Shown here: positions 1 to 9,935 of the stretch, piece by piece
Layout of the letters: the number at the start of each line of letters is the position of its first letter
How positions within the stretch are numbered: the stretch's first letter is position 1
Source: an uncultured Clostridia bacterium
Lineage (GTDB): Bacteria > Bacillota > Clostridia > Christensenellales > UBA3700
NCBI GenBank assembly: GCA_947646415.1
Contig: CANSGN010000017.1
Location: forward strand, 1 to 32,878
Direction of reading: 5' to 3'
Length of the DNA: 32,878 bases
Made by a program: the position numbers and the translations under genes
Notes under the pieces: generated by a model
Database searches by the model: none
Told to the model about the DNA's origin: nothing
Seen by the model: the letters and a program-made list of their open reading frames with translations, nothing else

Positions 1-51
1 ATGAGAATATTGTTTGATAACGATATTAGATTTTTAAAGCAGTTTAATTAA
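1..51 (+). CDS. pheS: Phenylalanine--tRNA ligase alpha subunit, C-terminal end (partial)
   Basis: The first 48 bases read in frame 1 as 16 codons ending in DNDIRFLKQFN, followed by TAA at 49-51. PheS proteins end in a very similar stretch (a DLRFLxQF-type tail of the class II catalytic domain). The gene immediately downstream is pheT, the usual partner, so this is the 3' end of pheS with its start outside the window. The ribosome binding site of pheT (GGAGAG, 52-57) directly follows the stop, which indicates a pheST operon. The fragment is too short to judge activity. Confidence 0.88.
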   Translation: MRILFDNDIRFLKQFN

Positions 52-62
52 GGAGAGATGAT

Positions 63-2447
63 ATGTTAATTTCAGTAGATTGGTTAAAAGACTATGTAGA
101 TATAAATTGCACAATCGACGAGTTGTGCGCAAAACTTGTAAGCATCGGCTTTGAAGTTGAAGAAGTTATCAAACAAGCAGATAATTGCAAAAGATGTGTA
201 GTTGGTAGGATTGAAAAATTGGAGCCTCATCCTGATGCGGACAAGTTGCAAATTTGTCAAATTAATATAGGTAGCGAGATTGTGCAAATTGTTACAGGTG
301 CTACAAACGTTAAAGTTGGCGATTTGGTGCCTGCGGCTTTGGATGGTAGTGATTTGCCTTGCGGTATGCACATTAAAAAAGGTAAATTGCGTGGCGTAGC
401 AAGTAACGGAATGTTGTGTTCAGGCGAGGAACTTAAAGTAACCGAGGAAGACTACAAAGGTGCAGGCGTTTACGGAATAATGATTTTAAACGAAGATTAT
501 CCGCTTGGTACGGATATCAATGAGGTTATCGGTACAAATGATATTATTTTGGATATCGGCGTAACTGCAAATAGACCTGACTGCAACAGCGTGTTTGGTA
601 TTGCAAGAGAAGTTGCAACCGTTTTAAATGTGCCTTTAAAAATGCCTACTTTTAAATACGAAGTTTCCAAATTGCAAAATACTGCAAAAGTTAAGGTGGA
701 AAATAACGAGCTTTGCCCAAGATATATGCTATCAATGGTAAAAAATGTCGTTATCAAACAATCTCCTAAATATATGCAAAAAAGATTGAAAGCTGTAGGA
801 CTTCGTCCAATAAATAACATAGTTGACATTACAAACTATGTGCTTATGGAAATCGGACAACCTATGCACGCGTTTGATTTGAACAATGTTGCAAATGGTA
901 CGATTATTGTTAGAAATGCAAAAGACGGAGAGCAAATCAAGCTTTTAAATGGCGAAAACTATAAGCTTGAAAAAGATATGCTTGTAATTGCAGATAGCGA
1001 AAAACCAAGCGTAATTGCAGGCATTATGGGCGGTATGTTTAGCGGTATAAACGAAAATACTAAGGATATCATTTTTGAGTCGGCAAAATTTGTGCGTGAA
1101 AGCGTAAGACGTACAAGCCGTAAACTTAATGTTCGCTCTGATTCCTCTACAAGATATGAAAGAGGTATCGATTTGGCATCGCAAGAAATCGGTATGAAAA
1201 GGGCTTTGCAGCTTATTTATGAAACTCAAAGCGGCGAAATTTGTGGTGGTATTATTGATGAGTGTAAGGAAAGTTTAGTGCCTAAAACCATAACTTGTCC
1301 TGCTATTAAAATCAATCAAATTTTAGGTATACAAGTGCCTGAAAATGATATGGTGCGTATACTAAACTCTTTGCAAATTCAAACAAAAATCGAAAAAGGC
1401 AATTTGATTTGTACCGTACCGCTTTATCGCGACGATATTGAAAGTGCAAATGATTTGGCTGAGGAAATTATAAGATTATATGGCTATGACCATATTAATT
1501 GCACATTAATGGATAGCGGTGCACAAACTATCGGCGGCAAGACAGTTGCTCAGCAAAATATTGATAATCTAAAAAATTTGCTTGTTGGAGAAGGTATGAA
1601 TGAAACTTATTCATATTCATTCACTACACCTAAAATGTTTGATTTGTTGGAAGTGGAAAAAGACAGCAAGTTAAGAGATACAGTAAAACTTTTAAATCCG
1701 CTTGGCGAAGATGTTTCTATCATGCGTACTACGCTAATGCACAGTATGATAGAAATAATTGCTAAAAACATTACAAGAGGCAATAAATCCGCAAGATTTT
1801 TCGAGTTTGCTAACACATATATGCCAAAGCAACTGCCAATGGTAGAGCAACCAATAGAAACACAAAAATTGGCACTTGGCGTTTACGGCGAGGCGGAAGA
1901 TTTTTACACTATTAAAGGTATAGTGGAAAATGCAATAGCTTATTTTGGTGTTAAAGCAAGTTACACCCGTCCTAATTGCAGCTGTTTGCACCCCGGTATA
2001 AGTGCAAATGTCGTTGTTGACGGTAAAATTGTCGGTGTATTTGGCGAAGTAAGACCTAATATTGCTGCAAAATACGATGTAAAAACAAAAATTTATATCG
2101 CAGAAATTGATATAGATTTGCTAAATAGCTTGTATGACAATAGTTATGAGTTTAAGGCAATATCAAAATATCCAAGTGTGGAAAGAGACCTTGCTGTGGT
2201 AGTTGAAGAGAGTGTCACTGCCGAGCAAATCATAAATGTTAGTGCAAAATATGCAGGTAAAATGTTGACCAATGTAAATATATTTGATATTTACAGAGGC
2301 AAAGGCATTGATAAAGGTTACAAATCGGTTGCAGTTAAATTTGAGTTCACAAACTATGAAAAAACTTTGACCGACGAAGAAATTAACGGCAAAATGAATA
2401 AAATTATCAAAATGCTAGATAGTGAACTTAATGCAAAATTGAGGTAA
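63..2447 (+). CDS. pheT: Phenylalanine--tRNA ligase beta subunit
   Basis: This 794-residue protein is the beta subunit of the (alpha-beta)2 cytoplasmic enzyme that charges tRNA-Phe; the length is usual for bacterial PheT. The start MLISVDWLKDYV is the canonical PheT beginning. An EMAP/OB-type tRNA-binding domain lies near residues 40-150 (motif LEPHPDADKLQ). The B3/B4 editing region and the B5 domain follow, and a ferredoxin-fold anticodon-binding domain closes the protein at about residues 700-794 (KYPSVERDLAVVV, then the FDIYRGKGI region). The start has an AGGAGAG ribosome binding site 5 bases upstream. The gene lies between pheS and a U32 peptidase gene that starts one base after its stop, so the genes are probably co-transcribed. 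Any T-box leader would lie upstream of pheS, outside the window. Confidence 0.97.
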   Translation: MLISVDWLKDYVDINCTIDELCAKLVSIGFEVEEVIKQADNCKRCVVGRIEKLEPHPDADKLQICQINIGSEIVQIVTGATNVKVGDLVPAALDGSDLPCGMHIKKGKLRGVASNGMLCSGEELKVTEEDYKGAGVYGIMILNEDYPLGTDINEVIGTNDIILDIGVTANRPDCNSVFGIAREVATVLNVPLKMPTFKYEVSKLQNTAKVKVENNELCPRYMLSMVKNVVIKQSPKYMQKRLKAVGLRPINNIVDITNYVLMEIGQPMHAFDLNNVANGTIIVRNAKDGEQIKLLNGENYKLEKDMLVIADSEKPSVIAGIMGGMFSGINENTKDIIFESAKFVRESVRRTSRKLNVRSDSSTRYERGIDLASQEIGMKRALQLIYETQSGEICGGIIDECKESLVPKTITCPAIKINQILGIQVPENDMVRILNSLQIQTKIEKGNLICTVPLYRDDIESANDLAEEIIRLYGYDHINCTLMDSGAQTIGGKTVAQQNIDNLKNLLVGEGMNETYSYSFTTPKMFDLLEVEKDSKLRDTVKLLNPLGEDVSIMRTTLMHSMIEIIAKNITRGNKSARFFEFANTYMPKQLPMVEQPIETQKLALGVYGEAEDFYTIKGIVENAIAYFGVKASYTRPNCSCLHPGISANVVVDGKIVGVFGEVRPNIAAKYDVKTKIYIAEIDIDLLNSLYDNSYEFKAISKYPSVERDLAVVVEESVTAEQIINVSAKYAGKMLTNVNIFDIYRGKGIDKGYKSVAVKFEFTNYEKTLTDEEINGKMNKIIKMLDSELNAKLR

Positions 2448-2448
2448 T

Positions 2449-4725
2449 ATGGTAGAAATTTTATCCCCGGCAGGTAATATAGCAGCATTAAAAAGTGCGG
2501 TTGCAAACCGTGCTGATGCTGTTTATCTGGGGCTAGAACAATTTAATGCAAGGCTAAAAGCCGACAATTTTTCCACTCAAAACTTAAAGGAATGGGTGGA
2601 ATTTTGTCATTTATATTCCACTAAAGTTTATGTAACAATCAATACCTTGATAAAGGAAAAAGAATTAGCTATTTTGGATGAGATTTTAATTGCCTGTGAA
2701 AATGCAAAAGTAGATGCGATAATCGTAGCAGATTTGGCAGTAGTTTCAAAGGCTGCAAAATTATGTCCGTCTGTAAGCTTGCATGCAAGCACACAAATGG
2801 GTGTGCACAATTACTTGGGGGCAAAATTGCTTGAGGAATTAGGTTTTTCCAGAGTGGTTTTGTCGCGTGAGTGTAAAATCGAAGATATTAAATCGATAAA
2901 ACAGCATACCAATTTGGAAATTGAATATTTTGTTCATGGTGCAATGTGTGTATCGTTTTCGGGTAGTTGTTTGCTGTCAAGCATATCTAGCGGTAACAGC
3001 GGAAACCGCGGTTTGTGTTTGCAACCGTGTAGGAAAGAGTATACGGAGAGTTTGACAGGCAGTAAAGGGTATTTAATATCCCCCAAAGACCAATGTTTGA
3101 TAGAAAATATGCAAGATTTGATTTGTGCCGGTGTAGATAGCTTTAAAATCGAAGGCAGGTTGAAATCTGCCGAATATGTAGGTTTGATAACTGCAAAATA
3201 TAAAAAAGCTATTGAGAGCGGAATGGTAACAAACGGAGATATTTGCGAAATGAAACGCGTTTTTAATCGCGGAGGCTTTAGTAAAGGCTATGCTTTTACG
3301 TCAAAAGACAAAATTTTATATACAAAGTCGCAAAATCATATCGGGGAAAAAATAGGAGAAGTATTAAATTGCGTAAAAACTAAAAATTACTTTAAAATAG
3401 AAATAAAAAGCGATTTTAACTTGAAAAATGGAGACGGTGTTAAAATTATGCGCAATGACTGCGAGGTGGGAGGTTTTGAAATTTCAATAATTGAAAGTAA
3501 GGACAACCATTATAAATTATACTCTAAATATCCGTTTGGCAGGGGAGATGCAGTACATATAACTTACGATAGCGATTTAAGCAAAAAATATTCGGTAATT
3601 GATATGCCTAAAATTGCAGTTGAAGTAGAGTGCAGTATAACTTGCGATAATGTTGAAATTGCTGCAAATTACAAAAACCATAAAATAGAATATAGCGAAA
3701 AATGCAATTTTGATAGTGCGATAAACAATCCGACTACTTTATCAGATATAAAAAACAGTTTGGAAAAAACGGGTAATACACCATTTGAATTTAGTAAAAT
3801 AGCTATTAATATTCAAGATAATTTGTTTATACCAAAAAGCGTTATTAATAATATTAGACGAAATTTTGTAGAATTTTTAAGGGAAGAAATTGTCCTACTA
3901 AACAGCTGTTGCAATACAAAATCAAGGCATAACAATAGCTTGGATTTTGGTAAAAAATATCAAATTTCCTCAATCGAAAACAGCGATATTATAATTGCGG
4001 ATAAAATAGATTTTGATAGCTTAAATTATAAAAGTAGTACAAAAATTGTGCTAAATTATAATAATTTTGATAAAATTGTTCTAAATTATGCACAAAATCA
4101 TAATAATTTGTATGTTAAGCTGCCAAAAATAGCAATGACAGCGGATGTGAATGTAATACTAAAATTTATGGAAAACTTGCCTAAAAACGTCGGGGTTTAT
4201 GCAGACAGTTTATATCACTATTATATCGCTGTAAGCCAAGGCAGAAATGTTATAGGCGGTATGGGACTAAATTTGTATAACAGCGAAAGCGTTAAACTTT
4301 TGGGGCTTAAGTCTTTTGTTGCAAGTAGCGAACTTTCCAAAAACGAAATTGCGGAGATAGGTATGCCTTGTGCTGTGTTTACTTTGGGTTATTTACCTGT
4401 TATGTATTTTTGTCATTGTCCCGTACAGCATTTTACAAATTGTAAATGCGACAGTTGCAAGTACAAGCCATATTATTTGTCGGACAAGTATGGAGAATAT
4501 AAAGTAAAAAGAGTAAAAACCATAAATTGCTATTTTGAAATGCTAAACAGTAATTGTCATTTTATCCCAAAAGATAAATTGGGAAATGAGCATTTTGCAT
4601 GTATAGATGTGTCCGAATTTGAAAATTCAACCCAAATTGCAAATAATTATTCAAATAGTTCTTGCTTTATTTTAAGTAATAGTATAAAATTAACTAAGGG
4701 ACATTATTTAAGAGGTGTCAAATAG
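2449..4725 (+). CDS. U32 family peptidase, RlhA-like (probable 23S rRNA hydroxylation factor)
   Basis: This 758-residue protein belongs to peptidase family U32. It opens with the family's LSPAGN...ADAVYLG segment and has the signature VHGAMCVSFSGSCLLS near residues 163-178, followed by GNRGLCLQPCR. The conserved cysteines in these stretches are known in the family as likely iron-sulfur ligands. The long C-terminal extension (roughly residues 380-758) resembles the DUF3656-containing form common in Clostridia, and it ends in a second cysteine-rich patch (CHCPVQHF...CKCDSCKYKP). E. coli RlhA (YdcP), of the same family, is needed for 5-hydroxycytidine at 23S rRNA position 2501. Assigning that role here is inference, because other U32 members act in ubiquinone synthesis or tRNA hydroxylation. 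A protease activity is not well supported for this type. The start overlaps the pheT end to within one base; mutS2 follows after 31 bases. Confidence 0.85.
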   Translation: MVEILSPAGNIAALKSAVANRADAVYLGLEQFNARLKADNFSTQNLKEWVEFCHLYSTKVYVTINTLIKEKELAILDEILIACENAKVDAIIVADLAVVSKAAKLCPSVSLHASTQMGVHNYLGAKLLEELGFSRVVLSRECKIEDIKSIKQHTNLEIEYFVHGAMCVSFSGSCLLSSISSGNSGNRGLCLQPCRKEYTESLTGSKGYLISPKDQCLIENMQDLICAGVDSFKIEGRLKSAEYVGLITAKYKKAIESGMVTNGDICEMKRVFNRGGFSKGYAFTSKDKILYTKSQNHIGEKIGEVLNCVKTKNYFKIEIKSDFNLKNGDGVKIMRNDCEVGGFEISIIESKDNHYKLYSKYPFGRGDAVHITYDSDLSKKYSVIDMPKIAVEVECSITCDNVEIAANYKNHKIEYSEKCNFDSAINNPTTLSDIKNSLEKTGNTPFEFSKIAINIQDNLFIPKSVINNIRRNFVEFLREEIVLLNSCCNTKSRHNNSLDFGKKYQISSIENSDIIIADKIDFDSLNYKSSTKIVLNYNNFDKIVLNYAQNHNNLYVKLPKIAMTADVNVILKFMENLPKNVGVYADSLYHYYIAVSQGRNVIGGMGLNLYNSESVKLLGLKSFVASSELSKNEIAEIGMPCAVFTLGYLPVMYFCHCPVQHFTNCKCDSCKYKPYYLSDKYGEYKVKRVKTINCYFEMLNSNCHFIPKDKLGNEHFACIDVSEFENSTQIANNYSNSSCFILSNSIKLTKGHYLRGVK

Positions 4726-4756
4726 ACGTAAAAAACGTTTTTAAAAAGGATTGAAA

Positions 4757-7117
4757 ATGATTTCCGAAAAAACCATTTATTCTTTGGAATTTAATAAAAT
4801 CAGAGAAATTTTAAAAGGCTTTGCGGTATCACAAAGTGGCAAAAAGAGTATTTTGTCAATGATGCCTGCAGAAGGGATAAATACTGTAAATGTTCTGCTT
4901 GATGAGGTTTATCAAGCGGATAAAATTTTGTACGAATATGCCGAAAGTCCGGATTTTTCTTTTGACGATATAAAGGAAGTAATAGACAAAGCAGATAAAA
5001 ACATAACTCTTACAATGTCCGAACTTTTAAAAGTTGCACGTGTAATGAAGATATCGCGATTAGCAGCTGAAAGTATTGGAAAGATAAATAGCACGGAAAT
5101 TGAATTGATAAAAGACTATGCAAATATGCTTTTTGCGGATATATTGCTTGAAAATGACATTTACAAATCAATATTGGGCGAAAATGAGATGGCGGATAAT
5201 GCATCAGCTGAGCTTAAAAGGATTAGGGATGCGATTACAAAGCTTAATATAACAATAAAAAACAAACTTAATATGTTTGTTACAAGCCCAACTTACAACA
5301 AATATTTGCAGGACAGCATTGTCACAATAAGAAATAACAGGTTTGTAATTCCTGTTAAAAGTGAATTTAAAAACAATATACAGGGACTTATTCATGACCA
5401 ATCTTCAAGCGGTAAAGCAGTTTTTGTTGAGCCTTTTCAAATAGTACAATTAAATAACGAAATCGCTACATTGCGGATTAGCGAAAGTTTGGAAATCGAG
5501 CGAATTTTAAAAGCATTTACTATACGAGTAGGCGGAGAGGCGGACAATATAAGGCAAAACTTTAACGTTTTAACCGATTTGGATGTTATTTTTGCAAAGG
5601 CACTTTACGCTCACAGCTTAAAAGCCGAAAGACCTGTGATAAATAATGACGGTATCATCGTTATCAAAAACGGACGACATCCGCTTATCGATAAGGATAA
5701 AGTCGTACCTATTACGCTTGCAATAGAGCAAGGTAAAAAGGTATTTATGGTAACAGGTCCTAATACAGGCGGTAAAACAGTTACCCTTAAATTGATAGGC
5801 TTGTTTTCGATAATGGCAATGTGCGGTATTTATCCGCCTTGCGAATATGGCAGTAAAATTGCAATTTACAATCAAATTTTTTCGGATATAGGGGATGAAC
5901 AGAGTATTGAACAAAGCCTTTCGACTTTTAGCTCGCATTTAGTAAATATAGTTGATATTACTAACAATGCGGATAGCAATACTTTGGTTTTAATAGATGA
6001 GCTTGGCGCAGGTACTGACCCTATAGAGGGTGCGAGCCTTGCTTTGGCAGTTACGGAAAAATTAGTGCAATCGGGTGCTACTTCCGTAATTACGACGCAC
6101 TATCAACAAATGAAAGAATATGCTTTGACTCACGATATTGTAGAATGTGCGTCGATGGACTTTGACCCGATTACTTTTGCACCGACATACAAGTTATTGC
6201 TAGGTGGCACAGGTAGCTCTAATGCTATACAAATAGCACAAAGGTTAGGTCTTGATAAAAATATTGTGGCAAGGGCAAAATCGTTACTTAGCGAAGATAA
6301 AGTTCAGTTTGATGCAATTATTTTGTCTGCGGAAAAGGCAAGACGTCAAGCAAATGCCGAAAAGGCGGAGATTGAACGACTTAAAATGGAAATCGTGAAA
6401 GAACATAACTTGGCTCGTCAAGGCAGAGAAATCGTGGAAAGCGAAAGGAAAAAGCTAAACGATACAATGCGAAAGGAAGCAAAGCGAATTTTGCAAGACT
6501 ATTTGGACGAGGCGGAAGAAGCTTTGGAGCAAATTAAAAAGATTGCTCAAAATCCAACCGAACAAGGATTGTTTGAAGCACGCAAGCTTAACAGCAAGTT
6601 GAACAAACTTTCTTATGATGAGGAAAGTAACGAGAAAATTCAAGAATACGACACTTCGCCTATAAAAATTGGAGATAGTATATATATAACCTCTCTTGAT
6701 AAAACGGCAATCGTTGTAGCCGACGATAAACGTAAGGCTGAGTATACCGTAAAAATCGGGCTTATGACAACAAGTGTGAAATACGGAAAAGTCAAAAAGA
6801 TTATTGCAAAAGTACAAAAACAAAACGATACAAGCAAAAATGTAGTTATTAACAAGCCTATAAATAATACGCAGTTACCGCTTGAGTGTAATGTAATTGG
6901 CAAACGAGTTGACGAAGCGTTGCAAATAGTGGAAAAATACCTTGATAGTGCGGTTTTGAAAGGCATGCACGAGGTAAGGATTGTGCATGGAAAAGGCAGT
7001 GGAGCATTGAGGAATGCAATTCACGATTATTTTAAAACGCATCCTAATATTGCAACGTTCAGGCTTGGACAATACGGCGAAGGAGAATGGGGCGTAACTA
7101 TCGCCGAGTTAAAATAA
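4757..7117 (+). CDS. mutS2: Endonuclease MutS2
   Basis: This 786-residue ATPase is of the MutS2 family, which lacks the mismatch-recognition domain of MutS. In Bacillota it acts on branched DNA or on collided ribosomes. The Walker A motif GPNTGGKT is near residue 334 and the Walker B region LVLIDELGAGTDP near 410. A long charged coiled coil (about 510-630) precedes a C-terminal Smr nuclease domain (about 708-786) with HGKGSGALR. The usual LDLRG motif of the Smr domain is replaced by a weaker match, LECNVIGKRVDEA. An ATG at 4757 is preferred over a TTG at 4751 because AAAGGA at 4745-4750 gives six bases of spacing to the ATG and none to the TTG. The stop overlaps the next start by one base (TAATG). 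Confidence 0.95.
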   Translation: MISEKTIYSLEFNKIREILKGFAVSQSGKKSILSMMPAEGINTVNVLLDEVYQADKILYEYAESPDFSFDDIKEVIDKADKNITLTMSELLKVARVMKISRLAAESIGKINSTEIELIKDYANMLFADILLENDIYKSILGENEMADNASAELKRIRDAITKLNITIKNKLNMFVTSPTYNKYLQDSIVTIRNNRFVIPVKSEFKNNIQGLIHDQSSSGKAVFVEPFQIVQLNNEIATLRISESLEIERILKAFTIRVGGEADNIRQNFNVLTDLDVIFAKALYAHSLKAERPVINNDGIIVIKNGRHPLIDKDKVVPITLAIEQGKKVFMVTGPNTGGKTVTLKLIGLFSIMAMCGIYPPCEYGSKIAIYNQIFSDIGDEQSIEQSLSTFSSHLVNIVDITNNADSNTLVLIDELGAGTDPIEGASLALAVTEKLVQSGATSVITTHYQQMKEYALTHDIVECASMDFDPITFAPTYKLLLGGTGSSNAIQIAQRLGLDKNIVARAKSLLSEDKVQFDAIILSAEKARRQANAEKAEIERLKMEIVKEHNLARQGREIVESERKKLNDTMRKEAKRILQDYLDEAEEALEQIKKIAQNPTEQGLFEARKLNSKLNKLSYDEESNEKIQEYDTSPIKIGDSIYITSLDKTAIVVADDKRKAEYTVKIGLMTTSVKYGKVKKIIAKVQKQNDTSKNVVINKPINNTQLPLECNVIGKRVDEALQIVEKYLDSAVLKGMHEVRIVHGKGSGALRNAIHDYFKTHPNIATFRLGQYGEGEWGVTIAELK

Positions 7118-7584
7118 TGTTTTACAGATTAGTTTTTACAAAAACTTCAAAAAGCAGACATTTGCTTAAAATCGTCTTGCTTATTGCAGGCTTGATTTGT
7201 GATATGGCAGTAGTATTCGGATTGATTTTGGCGATACTTGGAAGTTATATTTATTTGATAACGTTTTTTGTAGGTTTGGCGAGCAGTATAATGTTTAGGT
7301 TGGTTGCTTTAACATTGATATACGATATAGAATGTAAATTGCAGGGCGGTAAGCTTATAATATCAAAAATATATCCTAATAAAACACAGGTTGTGCTTTC
7401 GGAAGAGTTGAATGATTTGACAGTATGCGAATATAAAAATGTATCCGATAATCCGCAAGCAAATTACATTGATTTGCTTGTAAAGGAAGATGGTCGGTAT
7501 TTAATCGAAGGAAAAAATGTAAAAGTACTTTGCAATCTTGATAAATACATCTATGCAAGTATTTTGGAAGGTAAGGAAATATGA
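7117..7584 (+). CDS. Small membrane protein of unknown function
   Basis: This is a 155-residue protein that I cannot assign to a named family. After a short basic N-terminus (KTSKSRH) there are two hydrophobic segments, about residues 20-40 and 43-68, which form a probable membrane hairpin. A soluble C-terminal half of about 85 residues, rich in beta-strand-like stretches, follows. There is no signal peptide and no catalytic motif that I recognise. The ATG at 7117 overlaps the mutS2 stop by one base and fits translational coupling; an in-frame ATG 30 bases upstream would lie inside mutS2. The stop overlaps the start of the cysteine desulfurase (ATGA). The gene is clearly real because it is held between two overlapping neighbours, but the context does not reveal its job. 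Confidence 0.8.
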   Translation: MFYRLVFTKTSKSRHLLKIVLLIAGLICDMAVVFGLILAILGSYIYLITFFVGLASSIMFRLVALTLIYDIECKLQGGKLIISKIYPNKTQVVLSEELNDLTVCEYKNVSDNPQANYIDLLVKEDGRYLIEGKNVKVLCNLDKYIYASILEGKEI

Positions 7585-8714
7585 TTTATTTGGACAATTC
7601 TGCCACTACGGCAATGTATCCGGAAATATTAGATATAATTAAAGAATATGCGGTGGATAATTTTTACAATCCGTCTGCTTTGTACACAAAATCTTTGGGT
7701 GTAACTAAAGATATTAAAAGAGCAAAGCAAAAGATAATCGATATTTTGCACGGCAGCGGTAATATAATTTTTACCGCAAGCGGTACAGAAGCTGACAATA
7801 TGGCAGTTTTCGGCGTTAAAAGATTTAAAGACTGCAAAATTTTGGTTTCGGATATTGAGCATAGTGCAATTTATCAATCGGTAAAAAGGTTGCAAGCACA
7901 AGGCGTACTTGTAGAGTTTGTAACTGTTGATAAATATGGTATAGTGGATGAGGATGATTTTATATCCAAACTTACGGACAATGTTGCTTTGGTTTCCGTA
8001 ATGCACGCATGCAACGAAACGGGGGCAATCAACGACATTGAAAGGTTAGTAAAACTTACAAGACAAGCTGCACCAAGAGCACTTTTTCACAGTGATGGCG
8101 TGCAAGCCGTAGGCAAAATACCTATTAATTTAACAAGATTGGGTGTGGATATGTATACTTTTTCTGCACATAAATTCCATGGTATGAAAGGTGTGGGTGG
8201 TTTATACCTTAAAAAATGCGTTCAAATCAATCCTTTGATTTTGGGTGGCGGACAGGAACATGGGTTGCGTTCCGCTACGGAAAATGTAAGCGGTATTATT
8301 TCCACTGCTTACGCTTTAAATAAAACTTACAGAAATTTGAATATAGATAAAAATAAACAAATTATCTCATTTATAGCCGAAAACCTGCAAAAAATCGTAC
8401 CTAATTTGATTTTAAATACAAATTTTGAAAAAAGCTTGTCAAATATTTTATCCTTTGCAATCAAAAATACAAGAGGAGAAGTATTGGTGCATTTGCTAGA
8501 GGATAAGGGGATAATAATCGGTACAGGCTCTGCCTGCTCGGCACAAAAAGCACATACAAGAGTGCCGCTTGCACTAGGACTATCAAAAGAGTATTTTGAC
8601 GGTATGCTGCGTATAAGCATAGATAATAGTACTACTATGGATGATGCGGAAGAGTTTGTAAAAGAATTTGCAAGTTGTTATAACTATTTGGAAAGTGTTA
8701 TGTCTGGCAACTAA
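7581..8714 (+). CDS. Cysteine desulfurase (NifS/IscS family), probable sulfur donor to ThiI
   Basis: This 377-residue PLP enzyme of the class V aminotransferase fold removes sulfur from cysteine as a protein persulfide. Seen in the sequence are the start MIYLDNSATT, the substrate/PLP region (SGTEADNMA, HACNETGA), the PLP-binding lysine in FSAHKFHGMKG (about residue 198) and the active-site cysteine in GTGSACSAQKAHTR (about residue 319) on the mobile loop. It overlaps the upstream gene by four bases and is followed 19 bases later by thiI. In B. subtilis a dedicated desulfurase, NifZ, is paired with ThiI for tRNA 4-thiouridine, and the same role is inferred here. No IscU/SufU scaffold gene lies nearby, which makes iron-sulfur cluster supply less likely as the main job, though not excluded. 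Confidence 0.93.
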   Translation: MIYLDNSATTAMYPEILDIIKEYAVDNFYNPSALYTKSLGVTKDIKRAKQKIIDILHGSGNIIFTASGTEADNMAVFGVKRFKDCKILVSDIEHSAIYQSVKRLQAQGVLVEFVTVDKYGIVDEDDFISKLTDNVALVSVMHACNETGAINDIERLVKLTRQAAPRALFHSDGVQAVGKIPINLTRLGVDMYTFSAHKFHGMKGVGGLYLKKCVQINPLILGGGQEHGLRSATENVSGIISTAYALNKTYRNLNIDKNKQIISFIAENLQKIVPNLILNTNFEKSLSNILSFAIKNTRGEVLVHLLEDKGIIIGTGSACSAQKAHTRVPLALGLSKEYFDGMLRISIDNSTTMDDAEEFVKEFASCYNYLESVMSGN

Positions 8715-8733
8715 TGGGTAAAAAGGAGAAATC

Positions 8734-9900
8734 ATGGAAAAAGTAATAATAATAAGATTCGGAGAGATATTTTTAAAAGGCAAAAACAAAAAGTTTTTTG
8801 AAAATTTGCTTGAAAAAAATATAAAAAATGCTTTGAGTATTTACGATTGCATTATCGAAAAATCACATAATAGATTTTATGTTGCGGGATATAATGCGGA
8901 AATAGAGGATAGTATAATTGAAACGCTAAAAAAGGTGTTTGGTATACATTCGGTAAGCCCTGCCGTAAAAATGCCTACGGATATTAGCCAAGTTGCAAAT
9001 ATAATTTGCGACGATTTACCTTATGCCAAGACTTTTAGGGTTACGGTTAAAAGAGCTGATAAAACAATTATTCTTACGAGTACGGAAATTGCGGGGCAGA
9101 TTGGCGGAGATATTTTGCAACTAAAACCTCAAATGTCAGTTGATTTACATAATCCCGAGCTAAATATTAATGTGGATATAAGGGAAAACAAAACCTCATA
9201 TATTTATTACGAAAATATCAAATGTTATGAGGGTATGCCTGTCGGCTCAAGCGGTAAAGGGTTGTTGCTTTTGAGCGGTGGTATTGATAGTCCTGTTGCA
9301 GGATTTCGTATGGCAAAACGCGGTATGCAAATTAATGCTATACATTTTCACAGCTATCCTTTTACAAGCATTCAAGCAAAGGAAAAAGTTGTGGAACTTG
9401 GCGGAATTATTAGTAATTATTGCGGACATTTCCCATTGTTTGTAGTGCCTTTTACTAAAATTCAGCAGGCTATTCATCAATATTGCCGCGAAGATTTTAT
9501 GATAACCGTAATGCGTATGATTATGGTGGAAATTTCCGAAAGAATAGCAATAAAACAAAATTGCGGTGCGTTGATAACAGGTGAAAGCTTGGGACAAGTT
9601 GCTTCGCAAACGTTGGAAAGTATTACTGTAACTAATAGTAGGGTAAAAAGTTTGCCTGTTTTAAGACCGCTAATCGATATGGATAAAACGGAAATTATAA
9701 AAATATCCAAGGAAATCGAAACCTTCGAAACAAGTATTTTGCCTTATGAAGATTGCTGTACCATATTTTTGCCTAAAAATCCGATTATAAAGCCTAAACT
9801 TTCGGTAGCAGAGGCTGAATATAACAAAATTGTCGGCTTGCAAGATTTGATTGACGATGCAATAAACAATGTAGAAATAATAAAAATCAAAAATAAATAA
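8734..9900 (+). CDS. thiI: tRNA 4-thiouridine synthetase ThiI (no rhodanese domain)
   Basis: This 388-residue ATP pyrophosphatase puts sulfur on uridine-8 of tRNAs. It starts IIIRFGEIFLKGKNK, the ThiI N-terminal ferredoxin-like signature. A THUMP domain covers about residues 60-165 and the PP-loop SGGIDSPVAGF lies near residue 181. The C-terminal rhodanese domain of E. coli ThiI, which carries the persulfide cysteine and is needed for thiamine thiazole synthesis, is absent. This is the short B. subtilis type, which takes sulfur directly from a partner desulfurase, presumably the gene just upstream. The ATG at 8734 has AAGGAG at 8722-8727. This is the last gene of the pheST run; a weak A/T-only hairpin and a new promoter follow. 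Confidence 0.95.
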   Translation: MEKVIIIRFGEIFLKGKNKKFFENLLEKNIKNALSIYDCIIEKSHNRFYVAGYNAEIEDSIIETLKKVFGIHSVSPAVKMPTDISQVANIICDDLPYAKTFRVTVKRADKTIILTSTEIAGQIGGDILQLKPQMSVDLHNPELNINVDIRENKTSYIYYENIKCYEGMPVGSSGKGLLLLSGGIDSPVAGFRMAKRGMQINAIHFHSYPFTSIQAKEKVVELGGIISNYCGHFPLFVVPFTKIQQAIHQYCREDFMITVMRMIMVEISERIAIKQNCGALITGESLGQVASQTLESITVTNSRVKSLPVLRPLIDMDKTEIIKISKEIETFETSILPYEDCCTIFLPKNPIIKPKLSVAEAEYNKIVGLQDLIDDAINNVEIIKIKNK

Positions 9901-9925
9901 AAAAATGGTTATTTATTGTTTTTTT
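9892..9925 (+). terminator. Weak A/T-only terminator after thiI
   Basis: AATAAATAA (9892-9900, including the thiI stop codon) can pair with TTATTTATT (9909-9917), and a run of seven T follows. The nine pairs are all A-T, so the hairpin is weak. It is offered because the next unit has its own promoter and leader. Confidence 0.4.
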
Positions 9926-9935
9926 ATTGATATTG

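Noticed and set aside
4726..4756. Terminator between the U32 gene and mutS2
   Set aside because: The short palindrome AAAAACGTTTTT is too small for a stable hairpin and lacks a proper tail; the genes are only 31 bases apart.
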